Source of the DNA: Gaiellasilicea sp051005735
GTDB taxonomy: Bacteria > Actinomycetota > Thermoleophilia > Gaiellales > Gaiellaceae
NCBI GenBank assembly: GCA_051005735.1
Contig: JBPCJB010000006.1
Span: 1-8,457, forward strand
DNA length: 8,457 bases
Reading direction: 5' to 3'
The position numbers were made by a program, and so were the translations under genes. This document shows positions 1 to 6,393 of this stretch, piece after piece; position 1 is the first letter of the stretch; each line of letters begins with the position of its first letter. Under the pieces are notes generated by a model. The model ran no database searches and was not told where the DNA came from. It saw only the letters and a program-made list of their open reading frames with translations.

Positions 1-1784
1 GCTTCCAGCTGATCATGGAGTGGATCGCTCGCGAGTCGGGCGCCGCGTACGGCAGCTCGCCCGAGGCGACGAAAGCCCACCGCGTGATCAGCGACCACGG
101 CCGGGGGGTGACGTTCCTCGCCGCCGAGGGAGTCACCCCGTCGAACGAGGGCCGGGGCTACATCCTGCGCCGGCTGATCCGGCGTGCCGTCACCCAGGCC
201 CGGAGGATCGGGCTCGAGGGCGTGCACCGGCTGCCCGCGATCGTCGTCGAGCAGGTCGGCCCGTGGTACCCCGAGGTCGTCGAGCACGCCGAGACGATCG
301 AGCGCGTCGTCCGGCAGGAGGAAGAGCGTTTCTCGGAGACGCTCGAGCGCGGTCTCAAGGAGTTCGGGGAGCTCTCGCGCGGCGAGACGATCTCGGGCGA
401 GGGGGCATTCCGCCTGGCCGCGACCTACGGCTTTCCGATCGAGCTGACGGTAGAGCTGGCGAGCGAGCGCGGCCAGAGCGTCGACACGGACGGCTACGGC
501 GAGGAAATGGGACGCCACCGCGAGATCTCGCGGGCCGGGGCCGAGTCCGGCGCTCAGCGGGCCGCGGACTTCGCCGCAGGCGCCGGCTTCACGAGCGAGT
601 TCATCGGCCACGCGAAGACGGACGTCCTGACCCAGATCGGCGCACTCGAGGAGCTCGGCGATGGGCTCTTCCTCGCGAAGCTGCGCGAGTCGCCGTTCTA
701 CGCGGCCGGCGGCGGCCAGGTTAGTGACGCCGGCGAGCTCGTCCACGAGAAGACGGGCGCGACGGCGACGCTGCGGGAAGCGCACCGGCTCGGTGACGAT
801 CAGACGCTCGTCTTCGAGGGCCCGGTTGGCAGAGAGGGAGGATTCGCGGCTGGCGATCGGGTGCGCGCGCTCGTCCCGTGGTCTGTGCGCTTCCCGACGA
901 TGGCGAACCACACGGCAACCCACCTTCTCCACGAGGCGCTGCGGCAGGTGCTCGGCGAGCACGTCAAGCAAGCCGGCTCAGCCGTCCGGCCCGACAAGCT
1001 CCGCTTCGACTTCACCCATGAGCGCGCCCTCACGCCCGAAGAGCGTGCCGAGGTGGAGCGGCTCGTCAACGAGCAGGTCTTCCAGAACCGACCGGTGCGG
1101 ATCTTCGAGACGCCGATCGCCGAGGCGCGCAGGCTCGGGGCGCAGATGCTCTTCGGGGAGAAGTACGGCGAGATCGTGCGGGTCGTCGAGATCGACGGCT
1201 TCTCGCGCGAGCTCTGCGGCGGCACCCACGTCCGCTCGACCGCCGAGATCGGCCCGGTCGCGATCCTCTCGGAGGGCTCGGTGGGCTCGGGCGCGCGCCG
1301 GGTGGAGGCAGTGTCGTCCGGCGAGGCCTACGCGATGTTGCGGGCGCGAGCGCAGGAAGCGGACGAGCTCCGCGGCGAGCTCGAGCAGACGCGGAAGCAG
1401 GGCAAGGAGAAGCCGCAGACCACGGATCGAGCCGATTTCTCGGTCACGCGAGAAACCGCCGCCGGCGATGTGACGGTGCTCGTCGTGGACGTAACGCGCG
1501 GCGATCCGCTGGACGTCTCCGACCGGCTGAAGCAGAAGCACGCTCCGGCGGTCGTGATCGTCGGGCTCGAGGAGAACGGCTCCGCGCAGATTCTGATCAA
1601 CATGGACCGCTCGCTCGAAGATCGTGGCGTCCACGCGGGCGACGTGATCCGCGACGCGGCGGCGCTGATGGGCGGGAAAGGCGGGGGACGGCCGACGATG
1701 GCCCGCGCAGGCGGCAAGGACGCCGCGCGGTTGCCGGCTGCGCTCGCGCTCGCCGAGCGGACGATTCTCGACAAGCTCGGCTAG
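1..1784 (+). CDS. alaS: Alanine--tRNA ligase, 5'-truncated by window edge
   Basis: Alanyl-tRNA synthetase charges tRNA-Ala with alanine and removes mischarged Ser or Gly, in the cytoplasm. The reading frame is already open at base 3, so the gene begins upstream. The 593 visible codons are about two thirds of the usual ~870-880 residues, and the class II catalytic core is missing. Numbering from the codon at base 3, the visible parts are: the end of the tRNA-recognition helical region with PSNEGRGYILRR; the editing domain with zinc/editing motif HTATH (H303, H307) and CGGTH (C405, H409); a short charged helical hinge; and the C-Ala (DHHA1) domain with GGKGGGRP at 557-564. The hinge between the editing and C-Ala domains looks about 25 residues shorter than I recall for E. 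coli. The TAG stop at 1782-1784 lies 9 bases before ruvX, so the two are probably co-transcribed. Identification is secure. Confidence 0.97.
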   Translation, partial: FQLIMEWIARESGAAYGSSPEATKAHRVISDHGRGVTFLAAEGVTPSNEGRGYILRRLIRRAVTQARRIGLEGVHRLPAIVVEQVGPWYPEVVEHAETIERVVRQEEERFSETLERGLKEFGELSRGETISGEGAFRLAATYGFPIELTVELASERGQSVDTDGYGEEMGRHREISRAGAESGAQRAADFAAGAGFTSEFIGHAKTDVLTQIGALEELGDGLFLAKLRESPFYAAGGGQVSDAGELVHEKTGATATLREAHRLGDDQTLVFEGPVGREGGFAAGDRVRALVPWSVRFPTMANHTATHLLHEALRQVLGEHVKQAGSAVRPDKLRFDFTHERALTPEERAEVERLVNEQVFQNRPVRIFETPIAEARRLGAQMLFGEKYGEIVRVVEIDGFSRELCGGTHVRSTAEIGPVAILSEGSVGSGARRVEAVSSGEAYAMLRARAQEADELRGELEQTRKQGKEKPQTTDRADFSVTRETAAGDVTVLVVDVTRGDPLDVSDRLKQKHAPAVVIVGLEENGSAQILINMDRSLEDRGVHAGDVIRDAAALMGGKGGGRPTMARAGGKDAARLPAALALAERTILDKLG

Positions 1785-1793
1785 CCTGCTTTC

Positions 1794-2189
1794 GTGAAGG
1801 TGCTCGCCCTGGACTACGGCGCCGCGCGCACCGGTGTCGCGGTCTCCGACGCGACCGGCACGCTCGCGCGCCCGCTCGGGGTCGTGGAACGCGCGGCCAC
1901 CCGCACGGGGCTCGAGCGCCTTGTCGAGCTCGTCGACGCAGAGCGGGTCGAGCGGATCGTGGTCGGCCTGCCGCTGACGCTGCGCGGCGCGCAGGGACTC
2001 CAGGCCGAGGAGACGGATCGCTTCGTCGAGGCGCTCCGCGCAGCCGTCTCCGTTCCCGTCGAGCGCTTCGACGAGCGTTTTACGACGACGCTCGCCTCGC
2101 GTGATCCGGCCTCAAGGGCGCCAGAGGACGCGCGGGCAGCTGCGCATCTCCTGGAGACGTATCTCGCCTCGACGGCGGCCCGGGCATGA
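1794..2189 (+). CDS. ruvX: RuvX/YqgF family RNase H-fold protein (putative pre-16S rRNA nuclease)
   Basis: This is a 131-residue RuvC/RNase H-fold protein, close to the usual ~135-150. Family members are linked to maturation of the 16S rRNA 5' end, and some show Holliday-junction nuclease activity. Visible motifs are the N-terminal strand LALDYGAARTGVAVSD with the first acidic residue D7, the VVGLPL strand at 57-62, DERFTT with D93/E94, and a C-terminal acidic residue D112 ahead of the helix AAAHLLETYL. The GTG at 1794 is chosen because the family begins almost directly with this strand. No convincing Shine-Dalgarno sequence precedes it, only 9 bases separate it from the alaS stop, and coupling to alaS is likely. 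Its TGA stop overlaps the mltG ATG as ATGA. Gene order alaS-ruvX-mltG is the standard actinobacterial one. The family is certain; the exact cellular role rests on work in other bacteria. Confidence 0.94.
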   Translation: MKVLALDYGAARTGVAVSDATGTLARPLGVVERAATRTGLERLVELVDAERVERIVVGLPLTLRGAQGLQAEETDRFVEALRAAVSVPVERFDERFTTTLASRDPASRAPEDARAAAHLLETYLASTAARA

Positions 2190-3103
2190 CGCCGCCTCCC
2201 GGCCGAACCTATCGCTCTCGTCCCTCCCGCGTCCGCGTGGCGCTCCGGCGCCTCGTCGCTGCGGGGCTCCTCGTGGCTTTCTTCGGAGTCGCGCTCTGGC
2301 TCGGGGTCGGCACGCTCGGGAGCGGAGGAGGAGGCGCCGAGGAAGCCGTGACGCCGACGATCACGGTGGCTCCTCCGCCGCCCTCGCTCAAGATCGTCTT
2401 TCCCGAAGGCTTCACGCGTGACCAGATGATCGCGCGCGCCGGGGCGGTGCGGAACATCGCGCAACGCAAGCGGAAGATCACGCCGAGGCTCTCGGGCCCC
2501 TCCTATGCGAGGGCGTCGAAGGCGGCGAAGGCGCCCGCCCAGTTCCGCGGCGACGCCAAGGGAATCGAGGGCTTCCTCTTCCCGGCCACATACGAGTTCA
2601 CGGCCAAGACGACGGCGAAGAAGCTCGTCGCGGACCAGCTCGCGTTCTTCGGCCAGAACTGGCGCAGGCTCGATCTGCGGGCGGCGAGGGCGAAGAACCT
2701 GACGCCGTACGACGTCCTGATCATCGCCTCGATGATCGAGAAGGAGACGATCGCGCCCGGGGAGCGGGCGAAGGTTGCCGCCGTGATCTACAACCGGCTC
2801 AAGGCCGGGATGCCGCTCGGGATCGACGCCACGATCCGCTACGGCCTCGACGTGCCGGGCACGGAGGCGCTGCGGGTCTCCCAGCTCGAGAGCGACAACC
2901 CCTACAACACACGCAACCGCACAGGGCTGCCGCCGACGCCGATCGCCAACCCGGGTCTCGCCTCGATGCGGGCGGCGGCCAAGCCGGCGGACGTCGACTT
3001 TCTCTTCTTCGTCCGCAAGCCGGACAAGATCCACCACTTCTTCACGGCGAGCGAATCGGAGTTCTTCGCGAAGGCGTGCGAGTACGGCTTCGGCTGCGGT
3101 TAA
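2186..3103 (+). CDS. mltG: Endolytic murein transglycosylase MltG (YceG-like)
   Basis: MltG is an inner-membrane lytic transglycosylase that cleaves nascent glycan strands and is thought to end their elongation. The 305-residue product has an Arg-rich cytoplasmic N-terminus (residues 1-22), one transmembrane helix (about 23-44), a Gly/Pro-rich linker (about 45-68), a short LysM-like segment starting KIVFPEGFTRDQM, then the YceG catalytic domain from about residue 125 (GIEGFLFPATYEF). The catalytic glutamate is E185 in IIASMIEKET, matching the conserved Glu of E. coli MltG. The conserved stretches TIRYGLD, NPYNTRN, GLPPTPIANPG and a C-terminal HHFF also fit. It is somewhat shorter than the ~340 residues of E. 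coli, mainly before the catalytic domain. The ATG shares ATGA with the ruvX stop. It ends with the only TAA stop in the window, directly against a palindrome. Confidence 0.95.
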   Translation: MTPPPGRTYRSRPSRVRVALRRLVAAGLLVAFFGVALWLGVGTLGSGGGGAEEAVTPTITVAPPPPSLKIVFPEGFTRDQMIARAGAVRNIAQRKRKITPRLSGPSYARASKAAKAPAQFRGDAKGIEGFLFPATYEFTAKTTAKKLVADQLAFFGQNWRRLDLRAARAKNLTPYDVLIIASMIEKETIAPGERAKVAAVIYNRLKAGMPLGIDATIRYGLDVPGTEALRVSQLESDNPYNTRNRTGLPPTPIANPGLASMRAAAKPADVDFLFFVRKPDKIHHFFTASESEFFAKACEYGFGCG

Positions 3104-3128
3104 ACCTTGTGTTGAGACAACACAAGGT
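3104..3128. repeat. Perfect 11-bp palindrome after the mltG stop
   Basis: The left arm ACCTTGTGTTG (3104-3114) and right arm CAACACAAGGT (3118-3128) are exact reverse complements around a 3-base AGA centre. The site begins on the base after the mltG stop codon. Its core is A/T-rich compared with the surrounding coding DNA. The next bases are TCTCGTCGG, with no T-run, so it does not look like a textbook intrinsic terminator. It could be a DNA operator for a dimeric regulator, an mRNA 3'-end stabilising hairpin, or part of an aroE leader. A related, imperfect copy lies 59 bases downstream. Function is unknown. Confidence 0.75.
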
Positions 3129-3164
3129 CTCGTCGGCCCGCGCCACCGCGCCGTTCGAGAGAAG

Positions 3165-3186
3165 CTCGTGTTGTTGAAACACAAAG
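3165..3186. repeat. Imperfect second copy of the palindrome, just upstream of aroE
   Basis: The stretch reads CTCGTGTT, GTTGA, AACACAAAG. GTGTT (3168-3172) and AACAC (3178-3182) form a 5-bp inverted repeat around GTTGA. The outer bases echo the first copy: CTCGTGTT versus CTTGTGTT on the left, and AACACAAAGTC versus AACACAAGGTC on the right. The right arm ends only a few bases before the aroE GTG, where a ribosome-binding site would normally be, so binding or folding here could affect translation or initiation. That it is a degenerate second site for the same factor is inferred from the similarity alone. Confidence 0.6.
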
Positions 3187-3193
3187 TCCGATC

Positions 3194-3877
3194 GTGATCG
3201 CAGGCTCGGCGCGGGTCGTCGCCCTGCTCGGGCAGCCGGTTGCGCACTCGCTTTCGCCACGGATGCAGAACGCGGCGTTTGCCGCTCGTGGGCTCGACTA
3301 CATCTACGTGCCTTTCGACGTTCCGTCCGAGCGGATCGAGGAGGCCGTGCGCGGCCTCGTCGCGCTCGGGTTCGCGGGCGCGAACGTAACCGCTCCGCAC
3401 AAGCTCGCGGTGGCGAAGCTCTGCGAGACGGACGTCGCCTCGGTCAACACGCTCCTCGTTCGCGAGGGGCGACTGGAGGGCCGCTCGACCGACGCCGCGA
3501 TTCTGGACGGTGTCGTCGCCGAGCGGCCTGCTGTGATCGGCGGCGGCGGCTCGGCAACCGCGTTCGCCGAGGCCCTTCCGCACGCGCGGGTCTTCAGTCG
3601 GAGCGGCGACTGGCCGCCGCGGGTCGACGGCGCCGACCTGGTGATCCACGCGACGACCGTGAAGGACGAGGTGCTCGTGCGGCTCGGGCCCTGCCAGACG
3701 CTGATCGATCTGCCGTATCCCGCTTCCGCCACAGCCGCCGCCGCGCGCGAGGCCGGCGCGACCGTGCTTGACGGCCTGGACGTTCTCGTTGCCCAAGGCG
3801 CTGCGTCGTTCGAGCTGTGGACGGGGGTACCGGCGCCGGTGGACGTGATGCGCGCCGCAGTAGGTTTGCGTCCATGA
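3194..3877 (+). CDS. aroE: Shikimate dehydrogenase, short and divergent
   Basis: The enzyme reduces 3-dehydroshikimate to shikimate, normally with NADPH. The product is 227 residues against a usual ~260-290. N-terminal substrate motifs are clear: GQPVAHSLSPRMQNAAF (13-29), NVTAPHK with the probable catalytic lysine K70, SVNT (N85) and the STD motif with D100. The nucleotide-binding loop is GGGGSATAFAEAL (117-129), followed by SRS (135-137) in place of the usual basic NADP motif. The C-terminus ends in the family's DGLDVLVAQGAASFELWTG (193-211). Shortening lies between K70 and VNT and through the cofactor domain, and the usual NATPxGM is replaced by HATTVKDE. GTG 3194 is the first possible start in this frame after the stop at 3113; the next ATG (3264) would lose SLSP. 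No clear Shine-Dalgarno is seen. The stop overlaps aroC as ATGA. The family call is firm; cofactor preference is uncertain. Confidence 0.9.
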   Translation: MIAGSARVVALLGQPVAHSLSPRMQNAAFAARGLDYIYVPFDVPSERIEEAVRGLVALGFAGANVTAPHKLAVAKLCETDVASVNTLLVREGRLEGRSTDAAILDGVVAERPAVIGGGGSATAFAEALPHARVFSRSGDWPPRVDGADLVIHATTVKDEVLVRLGPCQTLIDLPYPASATAAAAREAGATVLDGLDVLVAQGAASFELWTGVPAPVDVMRAAVGLRP

Positions 3878-4968
3878 CCCTCGGCTTGACGACGGCGGGT
3901 GAGTCGCACGGCCCGGCGCTCGTCGCGATCCTGACCGGCCTGCCCGCGGGGCTGTCGCTGGATCGGGCTGCGATCGACGCCGACCTGCGCCGCCGCCAGC
4001 AGGGCTATGGCCGCAGCCCGCGGCAGCAGCTCGAGCAGGACGCGGTCGAGGTGCTCGCGGGCCTCCGGCACGGGCGCACGCTCGGGACGCCGCTCGCACT
4101 CGTCGTTTCGAACCGCGACCACGCGAACTGGGAGTGGGGGATGAGCCCCTGGCCGCCCGAGGGCGAGCCGAGCGGGAAGGGGACGAAGCCGGTGACACTG
4201 CCGCGGCCCGGGCATGCCGATCTCGCCGGCGCGCTCAAGTACGGGCACGACGACGTGCGAAACGCGCTCGAGCGGGCGAGCGCGCGACAGACGGCGGTGC
4301 TCGCCGCCGCCGGAGCAGTCGCGAAGGCGCTGCTGCACGAGCTCGGGATCGAGGTCGCTGGAACCGCGCTCGAGGTGGGCGGCGAGACCGGCGAGCAGGC
4401 GCAACGCGACGCGACGGATGCCGCGAAAGGCGACCGCGACACGCTCGGCGGGGTCGTCGAGGTGCGAGCGACCGGCGTTTGTCCAGGACTCGGCTCCTAC
4501 GCGAGTCGCGAGGATCGCCTCGACGGCCGTCTCGCCGCCGCGCTCATGGCGATCCAGGCGGTCAAGGGTTTCGAGCTCGGCGACGGCTTCGCGCTCGCTC
4601 GCGTCCGGGGCTCCGAAGCGCACGACGAGATCGAGCCGGGTCTGCGTCGCCGCTCGAACCGGGCAGGCGGGATCGAGGCCGGAGTCTCGAACGGCGAGGA
4701 GCTCGTCGTCCGCGCGGCGATGAAGCCGCTGCCGACGCTGATGAAGCCGCTCGACTCTGTCGATCTCGCCACCGGCGATGCCGCGCAGGCGCTCGTCGAG
4801 CGCAGCGACGTGCACGCGGTCGAGGCGCTGGCGGTCGTCGCGGAGGCAGCCGTTGCCTGGGAGCTCGCGCGGGCGGTCAAGGAGAAGTTCGGCGGCGACG
4901 CGATCGGCGACCTCGTTGCGGCGCACCGCGCGTACCTGGAGCGCATCGCGTGGCCACGCACGCCCTAG
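3874..4968 (+). CDS. aroC: Chorismate synthase
   Basis: Chorismate synthase makes chorismate from 5-enolpyruvylshikimate-3-phosphate, using reduced FMN as catalyst; it is the last step of the shikimate pathway. The 364-residue product has the normal length. Visible motifs are TAGESHGPALVAI (H12), RRRQQGYGR (39-47), RHGRTLGTPLALVVSNRDH (65-83), RPGHADLAGALKYG (H114, the second catalytic His position), NALERASARQT, SNRAGGIEAGVSNGE, and the C-terminal ERSDVHAVEALAVVAEA. The frame is open back to an ATG at 3817, but the family begins right at the TLGLTTAGESHG strand. The ATG at 3874, overlapping the aroE TGA as ATGA and preceded by a weak TAGG, is therefore the start. The 3' end overlaps the aroK-aroB start by 19 bases. 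No key residue appears to be missing. Confidence 0.96.
   Translation: MTLGLTTAGESHGPALVAILTGLPAGLSLDRAAIDADLRRRQQGYGRSPRQQLEQDAVEVLAGLRHGRTLGTPLALVVSNRDHANWEWGMSPWPPEGEPSGKGTKPVTLPRPGHADLAGALKYGHDDVRNALERASARQTAVLAAAGAVAKALLHELGIEVAGTALEVGGETGEQAQRDATDAAKGDRDTLGGVVEVRATGVCPGLGSYASREDRLDGRLAAALMAIQAVKGFELGDGFALARVRGSEAHDEIEPGLRRRSNRAGGIEAGVSNGEELVVRAAMKPLPTLMKPLDSVDLATGDAAQALVERSDVHAVEALAVVAEAAVAWELARAVKEKFGGDAIGDLVAAHRAYLERIAWPRTP
4938..4941 (+). promoter_or_regulatory. Ribosome-binding site supporting the GTG start of aroK-aroB
   Basis: GGAG lies 8 bases before the GTG at 4950, inside the end of aroC. It is one of the few clear Shine-Dalgarno sequences in the window and favours 4950 over any earlier start in the long upstream-open frame. 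Confidence 0.6.
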
Positions 4969-6383
4969 ACCGCCACATCGCCCTCGTCGGGTTCATGGGC
5001 GCGGGGAAGACGAACCGCGGCCGCGAGCTCGCGGCGAGGCTCGGCCGGCGGTTCGTGGACGTCGACCGGAGGATCGAAGCCGACGCAGGTGTCTCGATCC
5101 CGCAGCTCTTCGCCGGTCGGGGCGGGGAGACGGCGTTCCGCAGCCGCGAGTGCAAGAGCGTCCTCGAGGCGCTGTCGCTCGCAGAACCCGCAGTTCTCGC
5201 CCTCGGTGGCGGCGCCGTCACGACCAAGCAGGTGCGCGACGCCCTTCGAAAGAGTGCGTGCACGCTGCTCGTCGAGATCGATCTCGAGACGGCGTGGGAG
5301 CGGGTGCGCAGCTCCAACAGGCCGCTGGCCCAGGACGAATCCGAGTTCAGGAAGCGGTACGAGCAGCGCGCCCCGCTCTACGACGAGGTCGCTGACGGCC
5401 GGGCGAGCGATCGGGACGGGCTCGTGCTCGCCGCAGCCGGGATCCAGCTCGAGCTGGGTGCCCTGGAGCGGCTCGGCGAGCTCGTTCCCGGCGACGGCCC
5501 GATCGAGATCGCCGCCGACGCGCACGTCGCAGGGATCTACGGAATGGAGGCGCAGCTTGCGCTCGGCGCCCGCGTGCGCGGTCTGCACGAGCTCCCACCC
5601 GGCGAGGAGGCGAAGTCGGTCGGGGCGCTCGAGCGGCTCTGGCGCGACCTCCGGCTCGACCGGCGAGGGACTCTCGTCGCGCTCGGCGGCGGCACGACCA
5701 CGGATGCGGCCGGCTTCGCCGCGGCGACCTGGCTGCGCGGGATCGACTGGGTTGCCGTTCCGACGACGCTCGTCGGCCAGGTCGACGCCGCGATCGGCGG
5801 CAAGACGGCGATCGACCTGTCCGCTGGGAAGAACCTGGTCGGCGTCTTCCACTGGCCCGTCCGGACGGTGATCGACCCCGCGCTCCTCGAGACTCTCCCG
5901 GACGAGGAGCTCGCGAACGGCCGAGCCGAGCTCGTCAAGACGGGCCTGCTCGCCGGCGAGCCGCTGTGGGAGCTGCCGCTCGCCGATGCCGTCCGACGCT
6001 CAGCTGCATTCAAGGCGGCGATCTGCCTGCGCGACCCGCACGATCACGCGGAGCGCGCCCAGCTCAACCTCGGCCACACGTTCGCGCATGCGCTCGAGGC
6101 GGCAGCCGACTTCGAGCTCCCGCACGGCCGTGCCGTCGCCCTCGGCCTGCTCGCGGCGCTGCGCCTGTCCGGCCTCGACACCGCCGTCGTCGAGGAGCAG
6201 CTCCACCCTCGGCCGGTGAGCGTCGACCGAGACAGCGCCTGGGCGGCTCTCGCGCGAGACAAGAAGGCGGAGAACGGTGTGCCGAGGCTCGTCCTCCTCG
6301 AAGCGCTAGGCAGGCCGCGGCTCGGCGTCGAGCTCCCACCCGACGAGATCCGAGCCGCGCTCGACAGCCTGATCGCCGGGTAG
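4950..6383 (+). CDS. aroKB: Bifunctional shikimate kinase / 3-dehydroquinate synthase (AroK-AroB fusion)
   Basis: One 477-residue chain carries two shikimate-pathway enzymes. Residues ~8-165 are shikimate kinase: Walker A GFMGAGKT (14-21), FVDVD with D37/D39, FR (R64), the shikimate-binding GGGA (86-89), lid arginine in RPLA (R124), and RYEQRAPLYDEVAD (R140). Residues ~180-477 are 3-dehydroquinate synthase, which cyclises DAHP with NAD+ and a divalent metal: PPGEEAKS (216-223), GGGTTTDAAGFAAATWLRG (246-264), GQVDAAIGGKTAID (276-289), GKNLVG, and the likely metal ligands E327 (AELVK), H376 (NLGHTFAHALE) and H392 (LPHGRA); DKKAENG lies near the C-terminus. The synthase half is about 300 residues against ~340-370 for stand-alone AroB, short before GGG and between AELVK and NLGHT. 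Similar AroKB fusions are known, for example in Thermotoga maritima. The GTG start overlaps aroC by 19 bases, with GGAG 8 bases upstream. The frame is open further upstream only as an aroC shadow. Confidence 0.94.
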   Translation: MATHALDRHIALVGFMGAGKTNRGRELAARLGRRFVDVDRRIEADAGVSIPQLFAGRGGETAFRSRECKSVLEALSLAEPAVLALGGGAVTTKQVRDALRKSACTLLVEIDLETAWERVRSSNRPLAQDESEFRKRYEQRAPLYDEVADGRASDRDGLVLAAAGIQLELGALERLGELVPGDGPIEIAADAHVAGIYGMEAQLALGARVRGLHELPPGEEAKSVGALERLWRDLRLDRRGTLVALGGGTTTDAAGFAAATWLRGIDWVAVPTTLVGQVDAAIGGKTAIDLSAGKNLVGVFHWPVRTVIDPALLETLPDEELANGRAELVKTGLLAGEPLWELPLADAVRRSAAFKAAICLRDPHDHAERAQLNLGHTFAHALEAAADFELPHGRAVALGLLAALRLSGLDTAVVEEQLHPRPVSVDRDSAWAALARDKKAENGVPRLVLLEALGRPRLGVELPPDEIRAALDSLIAG

Positions 6384-6393
6384 CATCGCCCGC

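Larger units (their letters stand above)
3104..3193 (+). promoter_or_regulatory. Structured 90-base gap between mltG and aroE, candidate control region
   Basis: This is the only gap longer than 15 bases between genes here. Besides the two related palindromes at its ends, the middle can fold. TCTCG (3128-3132) complements CGAGA (3156-3160) and encloses a CGCG/CGCG stem at 3139-3142 and 3147-3150 with loop CCAC. CGAG (3156-3159) can alternatively pair with CTCG (3165-3168). Arms of the two palindromes can also cross-pair: TTGTGTT (3107-3113) with AACACAA (3178-3184). No credible -35/-10 pair was found by eye (TTGAGA at 3112 has no -10 at the right spacing), although actinobacterial promoters can be hard to see. 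No open frame fills the gap: the aroE frame has a stop at 3113-3115 and no start codon before 3194. A promoter/operator or leader for the aro block is an inference. Confidence 0.4.

Noticed and set aside
661..1473. 270-codon + strand open frame inside alaS
   Set aside because: It is an out-of-frame shadow made mostly of Arg/Ser, while the alaS frame carries the conserved editing motifs.
3104..3128. Intrinsic (Rho-independent) terminator after mltG
   Set aside because: The hairpin is good but is followed by TCTCGTCGG, not a T-run, and its stem is not G+C-rich; a non-canonical terminator remains possible but is not supported.
3112..3140. Sigma-70-like promoter with TTGAGA as -35
   Set aside because: The hexamer 17 bases downstream is GGCCCG, nothing like a -10 box, and neighbouring spacings are no better.
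3817..3873. Earlier ATG for aroC, adding 19 residues
   Set aside because: Chorismate synthases start at the TLGLTTAGESHG strand; the extra residues overlap the conserved aroE C-terminus and the ATG at 3874 forms a typical ATGA coupling.
3264..3877. ATG at 3264 as the aroE start
   Set aside because: It would remove the conserved GQPVAHSLSP substrate motif; GTG 3194 keeps it.
1814..4198. Long (794-codon) open frame on the minus strand across ruvX, mltG, aroE and aroC
   Set aside because: It is antisense to four clearly identified genes, is very rich in Arg/Ala/Pro in low-complexity runs and shows no recognisable domain; long antisense frames are expected in DNA this G+C-rich.
3304..4926. 540-codon minus-strand open frame across aroE and aroC
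   Set aside because: It is a shadow of two conserved genes with no recognisable motif.
4134..4949. Upstream extension of the aroK-aroB frame as extra N-terminal protein
   Set aside because: It lies entirely inside aroC in another frame and translates to Arg/Ala-rich noise; the kinase fold begins just after the GTG at 4950, which has a good ribosome-binding site.
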